Shown here in pieces: positions 8,840-16,899 of a stretch of 51,068 nucleotides of DNA. The notes below the pieces were generated by a model, which saw only the letters and a program-made list of their open reading frames with translations, was not told where the DNA came from and ran no database searches. The position numbers and the translations under genes are program-made. This DNA comes from Alteromonas_E sp964230255 (GTDB taxonomy: Bacteria; Pseudomonadota; Gammaproteobacteria; Enterobacterales; Alteromonadaceae). The stretch lies in NCBI GenBank assembly GCA_964230255.1, contig CAXRGW010000057.1, forward strand, positions 1 to 51,068, given 5' to 3'. Each line of letters opens with the position of its first letter. Within the stretch, counting starts at the first letter, position 1.

Positions 8840-10609
8840 TTAATTCTCAATAACTATGTCATCGATGGCAAGGGTAAATTCACCCGAGCTTTGACCGGCG
8901 ACCCAGGCAATACCCGATACATTGGCCCAATCTACTGCAGTGTGTTGGGCAAAATCTATTTGTACTCGTGCACAGTTCGCAGCAACATTGAAGGCTACCA
9001 TGTATGGTCTTACAGATTCCGGCGTAAAAAACATCACAGCATACTGGCCGGGCTCACCAAAACTATTGAAAGCTAACCGTGAGTACTCAGTTAAGTTTAC
9101 TCCTTGCTGGTAATTGTCGGTCAGCGCCAAATATGCGCCGCCCCAGGGTGCTGCAAAACCAGACTGAATTTCGCCAGAAGCGTGCAGTGAACCGGGGGTC
9201 TCACACCCTTGTGCCTGCCATTCAATATTCGCGGTCGAAGTGCCACCGGCGATTTGGTCACTAGTGGCGACAAATTCGCTGCCATTTAAAACGCCAAGAT
9301 CATGCTCAAACTGACTTATAACCCCCTCATCAGAGAGTGTTACGATTTGCCCCGTCGTTTCCTGCTTCGCTTCGACTAGAAACCCATTTTTGATCACATG
9401 AGAATAGGACTGAGTATGTGTAATATCCTCGCGTGGATCTAAGTCCAACACCAAGAGATCGGCCCTTGCTCCAGGCTTTAAGTGTCCCCGCTCGCCAATG
9501 CCAAATACTGAATATGCATTTGACGTAGCCGCACGTAGTGCATCGTCGATACTCAAACCACTCGCCACCAGCAACATTACCTCACCATGCATACTTACGC
9601 CGTGTGCAGTCCCTGGGTTTGGTGCGTCTGTTCCAGCCAGAACAACGATGCCTTTGTCATTCATCAGCCGAGTGTTTGCCATGGCATTAGTGTAGTAATC
9701 GGGTCTAACAAAAGAGGCATTTATCGACTGTTGTAACGCTGCACGAGAGCCTGCATTAAAATGCTCTGCCAGCATTTTGCTCTCCAACAGTGATTGATTT
9801 GCACCAGCATTAGTCATAGACGCTATAACCGATAGTGTGGGGATCACAAACACTTGATTATCCAGCATAGCTTGCAGCAACTCATCGCTGGCAAGTTTAT
9901 CCCCAAAAGTATGAACCAGGCCGTTTGCACCTGCATTTACCGCATCGAGGGCGGAGTCATGATTGCTTACATGTACGACGGCTAGTTTGCCAAACTTATG
10001 CGCCGCACGAATGGTTGCAGCCATAGTATCATGACTTATCGTGGTATAAGGACCATACACAGGGTTACGGTTGTAAACTATCTTAATAAAGTCTGAACCC
10101 TCTTCAATACGCGCGTGCACAAAGGCTTCAGCTTGAGCAGCATTTTCGATGGTCGGAATGCGCACTGCGTATTGGCTTCCATGCCCCCCATCACTGGTAA
10201 TCAATGTACCTGCAGAAAACAAATCTGCAGCGGATGTGTACTGTAGAGAATCTCGATGACGTTGCTGCTGTTGTAAAAAGCTAACCTCGGTGAACATATC
10301 GAGTTCGGTAGTAACACCAAAACGCAATGCTTGGTCTAAAGCATCACCCCATGTATGTGTGTGCGCATCAATGAGGCCGGGGATAATGTATTTCCCGGAC
10401 ATATCAACTTGCTGCAGGCTATTGTCGTTAGCAGCTACCACTCGACCGTCGCGGATCGATAGCACTGCATTCTCATGCCATTGTTCGCCGTCGAAATATG
10501 TCACATTGGTGTAGCTGACACTCAACGGTTTACGCTCGATCGGCTCTGGCGCCGGTAGTAGTAATATGATCAAAGTTACCGCGACGACTGATGTGATTAT
10601 CCATTTCAT
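8840..10609 (-). CDS. Exported or membrane-anchored amidohydrolase with C-terminal CIA30-like beta domain
   Basis: 589 residues. An N-terminal hydrophobic anchor or signal (residues 4-20) precedes an imidazolonepropionase-like amidohydrolase barrel. Metal ligands are visible: H83 and H85 (DAHTH), K176 (FIKIVY), H213, H233 (LVHTFG) and D328 (AGTDAP). The last 140 residues form a beta-rich domain ending 'FTLAIDDIVIEN', resembling CIA30/galactose-binding folds. Members hydrolyse cyclic amides or peptide-like bonds, but the substrate cannot be read from sequence. It sits between the ABC permease (17-bp gap) and the kinase (4-bp gap), so it almost certainly belongs to the same transcript. Confidence 0.87.
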   Translation of the reverse strand: MKWIITSVVAVTLIILLLPAPEPIERKPLSVSYTNVTYFDGEQWHENAVLSIRDGRVVAANDNSLQQVDMSGKYIIPGLIDAHTHTWGDALDQALRFGVTTELDMFTEVSFLQQQQRHRDSLQYTSAADLFSAGTLITSDGGHGSQYAVRIPTIENAAQAEAFVHARIEEGSDFIKIVYNRNPVYGPYTTISHDTMAATIRAAHKFGKLAVVHVSNHDSALDAVNAGANGLVHTFGDKLASDELLQAMLDNQVFVIPTLSVIASMTNAGANQSLLESKMLAEHFNAGSRAALQQSINASFVRPDYYTNAMANTRLMNDKGIVVLAGTDAPNPGTAHGVSMHGEVMLLVASGLSIDDALRAATSNAYSVFGIGERGHLKPGARADLLVLDLDPREDITHTQSYSHVIKNGFLVEAKQETTGQIVTLSDEGVISQFEHDLGVLNGSEFVATSDQIAGGTSTANIEWQAQGCETPGSLHASGEIQSGFAAPWGGAYLALTDNYQQGVNLTEYSRLAFNSFGEPGQYAVMFFTPESVRPYMVAFNVAANCARVQIDFAQHTAVDWANVSGIAWVAGQSSGEFTLAIDDIVIEN

Positions 10610-10626
10610 ACTGTTATCCCTAACAC

Positions 10627-11400
10627 TTAATTCGGTTGCGATACTTTCTTAAATGCCTGAGCTGATAAAGCAAACAACAATGCTGATATAAGTGCTAAAC
10701 ACCCTAAATGCATTAACCAGTGATAGCCCAAATCGTTGCCTTGAATTTTCAGCACCAACTGTGCCAAATGAAACGATGGCAGTGCAAATGCAATCGACTG
10801 CATAAGCTCAGGGAAAAGTTGCATCGGTATCCATAAGCCAGACAAAAAGGACATGGGTAAATAAATTAAGTTAACCACTGCTGGTGCTGCTTGACTGCTA
10901 AATTTAAGTCCAAGCCACAACCCCAATGCACAGAATGGCAAGCTTCCTAATAACGTTACAAGCAAAGTTGCCACCCATTGGTAACGCGTCATGACCACAT
11001 CGCCGAACAACGCCCCAATGATAAATAGTTGTAGCATAATAATTAATCCAAACAACATGGAGCCCATGACTTTGGCTACTATATAGGCGCCTATTGGCAT
11101 TGGCGACACTTGCTTTAATGCCAACCATCCTTGCTGTTTTTCACTTGCGACACCAACACCAAAAGAAAACAATGCTGGACCCATTACGCCAAAAACGCCA
11201 TACGTTGCCAACAAATAAGTCGGCGCTTGTCCACCCATGCCGTTGCGGTTAAACACCAAGCCAAAGAACGCGTAGAACATGATTGGAAACAGCAGGCTTG
11301 GTATCGCAAATGCAGGCGTTCGAATGGTTTTCAGAAACTCCATTCGCGATTCAGTTAGATAGATTTTGAACACGTGTGCTGTTGAAAAGGTTGAGTCCAT
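10627..11400 (-). CDS. ABC-2 type transporter permease
   Basis: 257 residues, an integral membrane protein with about six hydrophobic helices of the ABC-2 family. Conserved helix segments include 'YGVFGVMGPALFSFGVGVAS' and 'PMSFLSGLWIPM'. It pairs with the ATPase gene 5 bp upstream to form an exporter, probably for lipids, peptides or small toxic molecules. The neighbouring two-component pair suggests regulated detoxification or envelope stress, by analogy with B. subtilis YvfRSTU. Confidence 0.9.
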   Translation of the reverse strand: MDSTFSTAHVFKIYLTESRMEFLKTIRTPAFAIPSLLFPIMFYAFFGLVFNRNGMGGQAPTYLLATYGVFGVMGPALFSFGVGVASEKQQGWLALKQVSPMPIGAYIVAKVMGSMLFGLIIMLQLFIIGALFGDVVMTRYQWVATLLVTLLGSLPFCALGLWLGLKFSSQAAPAVVNLIYLPMSFLSGLWIPMQLFPELMQSIAFALPSFHLAQLVLKIQGNDLGYHWLMHLGCLALISALLFALSAQAFKKVSQPN

Positions 11401-11405
11401 TGTCT

Positions 11406-12317
11406 TTATTCTCCTAGCTCTGCAGAGTGATTAGCCGTAAGATTAATAAATGCTTCTTCGAGGCTAGACTGCTCTACAACCAAGTCTTGGATTTGTGTAT
11501 TCTCAGCAAACAATTGCGCCAAGGTGTGTTCCGCATTTGACGATTGCAATTCGACGTGTAGATTGTTTCGAATCACCTGCTGCACATCTGCAAAGCGCAT
11601 GAAAAATCCCGTATCCAAGTCAGATATAAAGCGGATTTTCTTGCCACCTAACGCAGCCTTAAGCGAGTCCGGCGTGCCTTTGTGAGTGATCTCACCTCGG
11701 TGCATCAAATAGACCTGTTCTGCGAGGGCGTCTGCTTCTTCTAGGTAATGCGTGGTCAACAAAATACTGGTGCCTCGCTCAGCTAAGTCACGCATACATT
11801 GCCAGAACTCTCGTCGCGCTTGCGCATCTAACCCTACAGTTGGCTCATCAAGGAAAACAACTTTAGGGTTACCGCAAATCGAAAGGGCGAAATATAGACG
11901 CTGTTTTTGACCGCCAGAAAGTGTATTGAAACGGCGTTTAGTCAAGTCTTCAAGACCGGTTATAGCTATCACCTCATCCATCGGCATTGGCATTTTATAG
12001 TAGCTAGAGAACAACTCTATGTGCTCTTTGATGGTGAGTGTGTCCGGCAATTGCGTGGATTGAAGAATTGCCCCTATTTGCTGACGCGCGGCCATAGTAC
12101 CTGGAGCATGACCAGCAATTGAAATCTGACCTTGATCAGCGATGAGCCGGCCGAGCAGCAAATTGATCAAAGTGGTTTTTCCCGCACCGTTTGGGCCTAA
12201 CAATCCCGTAATCTGCCCCTCGCGCATGGACATTGAAACGTTATTTACGGCGGCTACATCGGCAAAACGCTTACTGGTGTTTTCGACCGTTATCACACAA
12301 TTGCTATCTACTTGCAT
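11406..12317 (-). CDS. ABC transporter ATP-binding protein (ABC-2 exporter)
   Basis: 303 residues. Walker A GPNGAGKTT, signature LSGGQKQR, Walker B 'KVVFLDEPTVGLD' and the switch His in LLTTHYLEEAD are all present; the C-terminal 80 residues are the usual exporter-ATPase extension. ATG 12317 is chosen because it has an AAGGAG site 8 nt upstream and begins just before the nucleotide-binding domain. The longer frame to 12386 would read through the inverted repeat at 12374-12402. It is the first large gene of the five-gene unit. Confidence 0.93.
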   Translation of the reverse strand: MQVDSNCVITVENTSKRFADVAAVNNVSMSMREGQITGLLGPNGAGKTTLINLLLGRLIADQGQISIAGHAPGTMAARQQIGAILQSTQLPDTLTIKEHIELFSSYYKMPMPMDEVIAITGLEDLTKRRFNTLSGGQKQRLYFALSICGNPKVVFLDEPTVGLDAQARREFWQCMRDLAERGTSILLTTHYLEEADALAEQVYLMHRGEITHKGTPDSLKAALGGKKIRFISDLDTGFFMRFADVQQVIRNNLHVELQSSNAEHTLAQLFAENTQIQDLVVEQSSLEEAFINLTANHSAELGE

Positions 12318-12373
12318 TGCTTTTCTCCTTTGTCGATAAACAGCATAAAAGACAAGGGAGAAAACGGTAGAAG

Positions 12374-12402
12374 CAAATGTCATCAATTTTGCATGACATT
12401 TG
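12374..12402. promoter_or_regulatory. 29-bp inverted repeat, likely operator of the ABC-amidohydrolase-two-component unit
   Basis: CAAATGTCAT, 9-nt spacer, ATGACATTTG: perfect 10-bp arms, 57-85 bp upstream of the ATPase ATG. A further TGTCA half-site overlaps its right edge (12401-12405). Dimeric NarL/DesR-type regulators bind inverted repeats of this size, and one is encoded at the end of this unit. Its function as an operator is inferred. Confidence 0.6.
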
Positions 12403-12440
12403 TCACTTCGCGGTATATAACGGTTTATCTACCAATGAAC

Positions 12441-12578
12441 TTATAAAACACCTGGCCAAACAAGCAATAAAGAAAGAACCGGTAATAAAAATAGAATTTG
12501 CTGTACTAACAACTTACTCATCGGTGGCATGCCATTGGTCAGAATAGTTAACCATAATTCTGTAACAGTTACCGACAT
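12441..12578 (-). CDS. Small hydrophobic protein, 45 residues
   Basis: Starts at ATG 12578 with a good ribosome site (CGAGGAAA, 5-6 nt spacing) and ends at TAA 12441. The product has a short polar N-terminus and a hydrophobic C-terminal helix ('ILFLLPVLSLLLVWPGVL', about residues 28-45), so it would be membrane-associated. It lies between the flavodoxin-like gene and the ABC unit on the same strand. It could be an accessory subunit or signal peptide for the transporter or kinase, or an unrelated small membrane protein. No family is recognised. Confidence 0.5.
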   Translation of the reverse strand: MSVTVTELWLTILTNGMPPMSKLLVQQILFLLPVLSLLLVWPGVL

Positions 12579-12678
12579 AGTGTTTCCTCGAAGCACCAAG
12601 TCTGTGAGTTAACCCTAGTTTAATCGCCCAAGTTGTTCAACAATCCATCGTCGTAAAGTTCTCCGGTTAGAACAGTTC

Positions 12679-13254
12679 CTACTTAAACCTGAATAGCGAT
12701 CGTGCTTGTTCACCCATCGCAGATTTATAGGCTGGATGGCTTTCGCCCTTTAAGAACTGTGCCAATGGTGTCAGTGAACGCATGGCCTTCGTATGTTCGA
12801 AACCCTCTTTGCAGTTAATATGCACGGTGCCAGAGAATTGCCACCCTAGGTAATCCAGAGTGTTCTCTACCGGCGCAACGAAAGAATTCGGTGGTGAAGG
12901 GCGGACCGACGTGGCAAACAGGTAAAAATGCTTTTCACGCAATTGCTTACCTTTCGGTTTTAGCAATGGCAACTCAATCAGATCGGTAAAACGATCAAAA
13001 AACCGTCGTAATGTCGGTGTCATCGAATACCAGTAAACCGGCGACGCCAAGATAATGACATCTGAGTTTACCATTCTGTCGACGACAGTGAGGAAATCAT
13101 CGTCTTGATTGCGATGTTGATAGTCATACTCGGCGATATTTAAATCATCGAGATAACACACTTCACCCGGTACTAATTGGTTAAACGTATTAACCAACTG
13201 AAATGTATTGCCATTAGCGCGTGAACTCGAATAGAGCGTGAGTACTTTTTTCAT
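12679..13254 (-). CDS. Flavodoxin-fold NAD(P)H-dependent FMN reductase/oxidoreductase
   Basis: 191 residues. The N-terminal 'LTLYSSSRANGNTFQLV' is the FMN phosphate loop of the NADPH-dependent FMN reductase family, and 'ILASPVYWYSMTP' is the conserved flavin-contact segment (PxYW). Members reduce FMN, quinones or azo/nitro compounds in the cytoplasm. A MerR-type promoter with a palindromic 19-bp spacer lies just upstream, so induction by oxidants, metals or electrophiles is plausible. Confidence 0.88.
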   Translation of the reverse strand: MKKVLTLYSSSRANGNTFQLVNTFNQLVPGEVCYLDDLNIAEYDYQHRNQDDDFLTVVDRMVNSDVIILASPVYWYSMTPTLRRFFDRFTDLIELPLLKPKGKQLREKHFYLFATSVRPSPPNSFVAPVENTLDYLGWQFSGTVHINCKEGFEHTKAMRSLTPLAQFLKGESHPAYKSAMGEQARSLFRFK

Positions 13255-13290
13255 TAGGATGCCCTTCCTTTTTTGTCAATGTTCAAGGGC

Positions 13291-13321
13291 AGCCTAAAAC
13301 CTAAACTTAGGTTGAGGTCAA
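13291..13321 (-). promoter_or_regulatory. MerR-family-type promoter of the flavodoxin-like gene
   Basis: Reading toward the gene: -35 TTGACC (13321-13316), a 19-bp spacer, then -10-like TAGGCT (13296-13291). The spacer contains AACCTAA/TTAGGTT, a perfect 7-bp inverted repeat with 2 nt between (13298-13313). An over-long 19-bp spacer holding a palindrome is the hallmark of promoters activated by MerR-family regulators (MerR, SoxR, CueR). No MerR gene is adjacent. Confidence 0.72.
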
Positions 13322-13382
13322 TATAATTATCAGAGGGTTTTTAGAGTGCAGATTGAGACTTAAAAAATGATTGATACGTAGG

Positions 13383-13769
13383 TTATGCGATGAAAGCCGC
13401 CAGTAAGAATAAACTCATCGAAGTAATCATATACATTAATGACACGGACACTGGAGCCCGTCTAGAACCTCTACAAAACAGGTAAGCTTCTTTCTCAAGC
13501 AAGCGCCCCTTGACCAAGGTAAAGTAAAAAAGCCCAAAAACACCAAAGTAGATTACGATAAAAACTAGCTTAACGTTGTCGAAAAATGAATCCACAACAG
13601 CCGGACTAAAAAAAATAGTTAATAAAATTACAAACAGAGTAACTAACACTATCGAAAAGCAAACGGACGCCCATCCAATAGCGTAAGTCCAGGCACTACT
13701 ATGGCTGTTCTGTTTGTTTCTGATACCAACGTAAATGTTATAAAACAAATGTTTAAAAGGATTAACCAT
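13383..13769 (-). CDS. Small membrane protein of unknown function
   Basis: 128 residues from ATG 13769. A TTG at 13778 would add three residues and has a better-spaced GAGG site, so the start is open. Three hydrophobic helices are visible (about 30-55, 67-87 and 108-127), with a basic loop 'CRGSRRAPVS' between the last two. No family is recognised. It stands alone between ftsX and the flavodoxin-like gene, on the same strand. Confidence 0.6.
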   Translation of the reverse strand: MVNPFKHLFYNIYVGIRNKQNSHSSAWTYAIGWASVCFSIVLVTLFVILLTIFFSPAVVDSFFDNVKLVFIVIYFGVFGLFYFTLVKGRLLEKEAYLFCRGSRRAPVSVSLMYMITSMSLFLLAAFIA

Positions 13770-13842
13770 CGTTTGCAAATAACCTCTGTAGAGGTAAGTA
13801 ACCTGAACTCGGGATAAGTATGACTTTCTACTGTTTAAAAAT

Positions 13843-13867
13843 GAGAAAAAGAACCCTAGCTAGGTTC
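13843..13867 (-). terminator. Rho-independent terminator overlapping the ftsX stop codon
   Basis: On the minus strand GAACCTAG / CTAGGGTTC form a nearly perfect hairpin (one bulged G) followed by TTTTTCTC. The TAG stop of ftsX is inside the stem. It would separate the ftsYEX transcript from downstream genes. Confidence 0.7.
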
Positions 13868-14839
13868 GATTTGACGGACATGCCGCTGCACTGAAATAAA
13901 TGAGCCGATTAGGCCCAATAGAATTGACAAGCCAAGCATAACGAGCAATGCCTGACCGTCTAGGCCGGTTATAGAAAACTGCTTTTGATAAAGCTCGGCA
14001 AAACGGGTAATGCTGGCATCCATCCACCACAAGATGGCTAATACTGCGAACCAAGCGATAAGCCCGCCCAACAAGCCAAACCAAAACCCGGTGTACAAAA
14101 ATGGGCGATGGATAAAGGCATCGGTTGCGCCAACCAACTTCATAACCACTATTTCGTCGCGCTTGTTAAGAATATTTAAGCGTATGGTATTGCCTATGAT
14201 CAGCACCACAGCCAAAAACAATAGGATGCCAATGAAGGTCACCAGTTCACGTGCCACATTCACCAATGCATACAAGCGTTCTAACCAATCGATATCCAGT
14301 TTGCCAATATCAACCTCACGCTCTGCCAATAACTTTTCTAGCAGCAGCTTAGCAGCGGTAGGGCTAGCATGCATACTAGCAGGCGTAACTAAGACCACGT
14401 CGGGAATTGGGTTTTCTGGGAGGTAAGCGATGGTATCGCCCAGACCCGATAGTTGCTCAAATTCTTCAAGCGCTTGTTGTTTCGGAATAAACACGACTTT
14501 ATTGACTTCATTCCATACGCTTAAACGATTGACTAACTGCTGGGATTGCTGAGCACTAACACTAGGTTTTAAAAACAGAGAAATTTCTGACGCATTTTGC
14601 CAACCCGCACTGAGTTTTTCTACGTTGTTGACCAAGATGTATAAGGTGCTCGGCAGTGTAATGCTCAAACCCAGCACTCCGATAGTCATTAATGATGCTA
14701 CGGGTTGACGCCAAAGTTCACCAAGGCTCTGCAATGCTTGGCGAATGTGATCGACAAAAAACATGACAAAGCGCTGAAAACGATTGACCTTGGAAGACTG
14801 TACTGCGCTGGTATTGCGATCTTTAAATAGTAAGCTCAT
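13856..14839 (-). CDS. ftsX: Cell division ABC-like complex subunit FtsX
   Basis: Membrane partner of FtsE; the FtsEX complex at the septal ring activates periplasmic peptidoglycan hydrolases through their activators. 327 residues with four transmembrane helices: one at about 52-73, then a periplasmic domain, then three in the C-terminal half, as in the family. Its ATG overlaps the ftsE stop by 4 bp. In E. coli rpoH is next; here a terminator and accessory genes follow. Confidence 0.95.
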   Translation of the reverse strand: MSLLFKDRNTSAVQSSKVNRFQRFVMFFVDHIRQALQSLGELWRQPVASLMTIGVLGLSITLPSTLYILVNNVEKLSAGWQNASEISLFLKPSVSAQQSQQLVNRLSVWNEVNKVVFIPKQQALEEFEQLSGLGDTIAYLPENPIPDVVLVTPASMHASPTAAKLLLEKLLAEREVDIGKLDIDWLERLYALVNVARELVTFIGILLFLAVVLIIGNTIRLNILNKRDEIVVMKLVGATDAFIHRPFLYTGFWFGLLGGLIAWFAVLAILWWMDASITRFAELYQKQFSITGLDGQALLVMLGLSILLGLIGSFISVQRHVRQIEPS

Positions 14840-15525
14840 TGCACCACCTCAACGCTATCATCCGATAAGCCGTCGGTGATCATCTGGCCACTTTTTAGCG
14901 TCAGCGTTCGATATCGCATACGCGCAATTAAGCCGAGGTCATGGGTCGCAATGAATACCGATACGCCAGCCTGATTAAAATCTTCAAACAGTTTGATAAT
15001 TTCCATCGACAACTTCGGATCCAAGTTACCCGTTGGCTCGTCAGCTAACAACAAAGGCGGTTTATTCACAATCGCCCGAGCGATGCCCACCCGTTGTTGC
15101 TCACCGCCTGACAGTGCAATTGGCAACTGACGCATTTTGTCAGCCAAACCAACCATTTCTAAAGCCGCCGCAACGCGCTTTCTGATCTGTTTGTGGGAGT
15201 AACCTTCAATAACTAAAGGCAAACTAATGTTATCGAATACCGTACGGTCCATCAGCAAGTGGTGGTTTTGGAAGATCATGCCAATATCGCGACGGATATA
15301 AGCGATTTGTTTACGAGAGATTTTGCCCAAGTCATGGCCATTGATAAAAATTTTACCAACAGTCGGACGCTCCATAATGCTGATCAGCTTGAGCAGCGTA
15401 CTTTTACCTGCCCCAGAGTGGCCGGTTAAAAAAGCCATTTCACCCGGTTGCAGATGAAAATTAACTTGCTGGAGAGCCCGTTGACCTCCTGCGTAGGTTT
15501 TGCTGACCTGCTCAAACTTGATCAT
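14836..15525 (-). CDS. ftsE: Cell division ATP-binding protein FtsE
   Basis: ATPase of FtsEX. 229 residues with Walker A GHSGAGKST, signature LSGGEQQRVGIARAIV, Walker B LLLADEPTGNLD and switch His in 'FIATHDLGL'. It lies 20 bp after ftsY and overlaps ftsX, the usual ftsY-ftsE-ftsX operon. Confidence 0.97.
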   Translation of the reverse strand: MIKFEQVSKTYAGGQRALQQVNFHLQPGEMAFLTGHSGAGKSTLLKLISIMERPTVGKIFINGHDLGKISRKQIAYIRRDIGMIFQNHHLLMDRTVFDNISLPLVIEGYSHKQIRKRVAAALEMVGLADKMRQLPIALSGGEQQRVGIARAIVNKPPLLLADEPTGNLDPKLSMEIIKLFEDFNQAGVSVFIATHDLGLIARMRYRTLTLKSGQMITDGLSDDSVEVVQ

Positions 15526-15545
15526 TGTGAATACACCCTAGTTAA

Positions 15546-16817
15546 TTACTCTGCTGAATCACCTTCGTTAAATAGTGCATCAATAAAATCACGACTGTTA
15601 AAGGTGCGCAAGTCATCAATTCCCTCTCCCACACCAATGTAACGGATTGGGATTTGTAATTGGTCAGCGATGGCGAAAATAACGCCACCTTTAGCAGTGC
15701 CATCGAGTTTCGATAAGGTAATGCCTGTAACCCCAACGGCTTCGCTAAATAATTTGGCCTGACTAATCGCATTCTGCCCCGTTCCGGCATCTAGTGTGAG
15801 CATGATTTCGTGGGGGGCATCTGGATTGACTTTACGCATTACGCGTACGACCTTTTTCAACTCTTCCATCAAGTTGTCTTTGTTCTGCAAACGACCGGCT
15901 GTATCAGCTATCAACACATCGGCACCTTTTGCCTGCGCTGATTGCAATGCATCGAATAGCACTGATGCACTATCTGCTCCAGTATGCTGAGCGATAACCG
16001 GAATATCATTGCGCTCACCCCACACTTGCAACTGCTCTACCGCAGCGGCGCGGAATGTATCACCTGCCGCAAGCATTACGCGCTTGCCTTGCTGCTGATA
16101 TTGTTTGGCAAGTTTACCAATAGTGGTTGTTTTACCCACACCATTAACGCCTACCATCAAAATCACAAATGGACCTTCGGCATTATCAAGCGCCAACGGT
16201 TTATCAACACCATCAAGCATTGCTTGCATATCTTGTTTGAGCATACCGTAGAGTGCTTCACCATCTTTTAATTGCGATAGCTTGGCATTCTCAGTCAGAC
16301 GGGTAATGATTTTACTCGTAGTATCCATGCCCACATCGGCAACCAGTAACTGGGTTTCCAGCTCTTCATACAGGTCATCATCAATCGACTTGCCTTTGAA
16401 CAGGGCAACAAAGCCTGTACCTATATTTTGTTTAGTGCGCGAGAGCCCAGCTTTTAGTCGCTCCATAAATTTCGGTTTAACCGGTGCTTCAGGCTCCGCT
16501 ATTGATTCTTGTACTGGCTCTTGTACTGACTCGCTTAATGGCTCGCTAACTGACGCCACCTCGGGCTCACTCGGCGACTGAGGCTCGACTCGTGGCGCTG
16601 GCGTTTCAGTCAACTCTGTATCATTAGCTACCGCTTCACTAGCTGCCGGCGCAGTAGGTGAACTTTCGGTTGGTGATACTGAAGTTTCGCTAATTGCCTC
16701 ATCAGCGGCAGCGCTGCTTTGCTCTGCAGGCTCTGTTTGTTGATGAGCATTTTCTGTAAGTTCTGGGGTAGATGGTTTTTTCTTGTCTTTGTTAAACCAA
16801 TCAAAAAATTTCGACAT
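15546..16817 (-). CDS. ftsY: Signal recognition particle receptor FtsY
   Basis: GTPase receptor that docks SRP-ribosome complexes at the membrane SecYEG translocon. 423 residues from ATG 16817; a TTG at 16838 would add seven residues unlike the family start. The N-terminal A domain is acidic and repetitive, rich in Ser, Glu, Pro and Ala (about residues 15-115). The NG domain follows with G1 GVNGVGKTTTIGKLA, 'DTAGRLQNKDNLMEEL' and 'TLSKLDGTAKGG'. First gene of the ftsYEX operon, divergent from rsmD. Confidence 0.96.
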   Translation of the reverse strand: MSKFFDWFNKDKKKPSTPELTENAHQQTEPAEQSSAAADEAISETSVSPTESSPTAPAASEAVANDTELTETPAPRVEPQSPSEPEVASVSEPLSESVQEPVQESIAEPEAPVKPKFMERLKAGLSRTKQNIGTGFVALFKGKSIDDDLYEELETQLLVADVGMDTTSKIITRLTENAKLSQLKDGEALYGMLKQDMQAMLDGVDKPLALDNAEGPFVILMVGVNGVGKTTTIGKLAKQYQQQGKRVMLAAGDTFRAAAVEQLQVWGERNDIPVIAQHTGADSASVLFDALQSAQAKGADVLIADTAGRLQNKDNLMEELKKVVRVMRKVNPDAPHEIMLTLDAGTGQNAISQAKLFSEAVGVTGITLSKLDGTAKGGVIFAIADQLQIPIRYIGVGEGIDDLRTFNSRDFIDALFNEGDSAE

Positions 16818-16899
16818 TAAACTAGGATTCCATCTCAACGTACCCGCAGTTTTTGGGATACACTATTGTTTTGAAAAAGCATAATCGAGTATCTTAGCA

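Noticed and set aside
12632..12643. TTGTT-C-AACAA palindrome upstream of the small hydrophobic ORF
   Set aside because: Five-base arms in A+T-rich DNA are expected by chance; not used as an operator call.
14010..14426. 138-codon open frame opposite ftsX
   Set aside because: Antisense shadow of ftsX; composition and lack of a ribosome site speak against a gene.
16440..16780. Tandem DNA repeat in the 5' part of ftsY
   Set aside because: The repeats reflect the Ser/Glu/Pro-rich A domain common in FtsY proteins, without a fixed unit.
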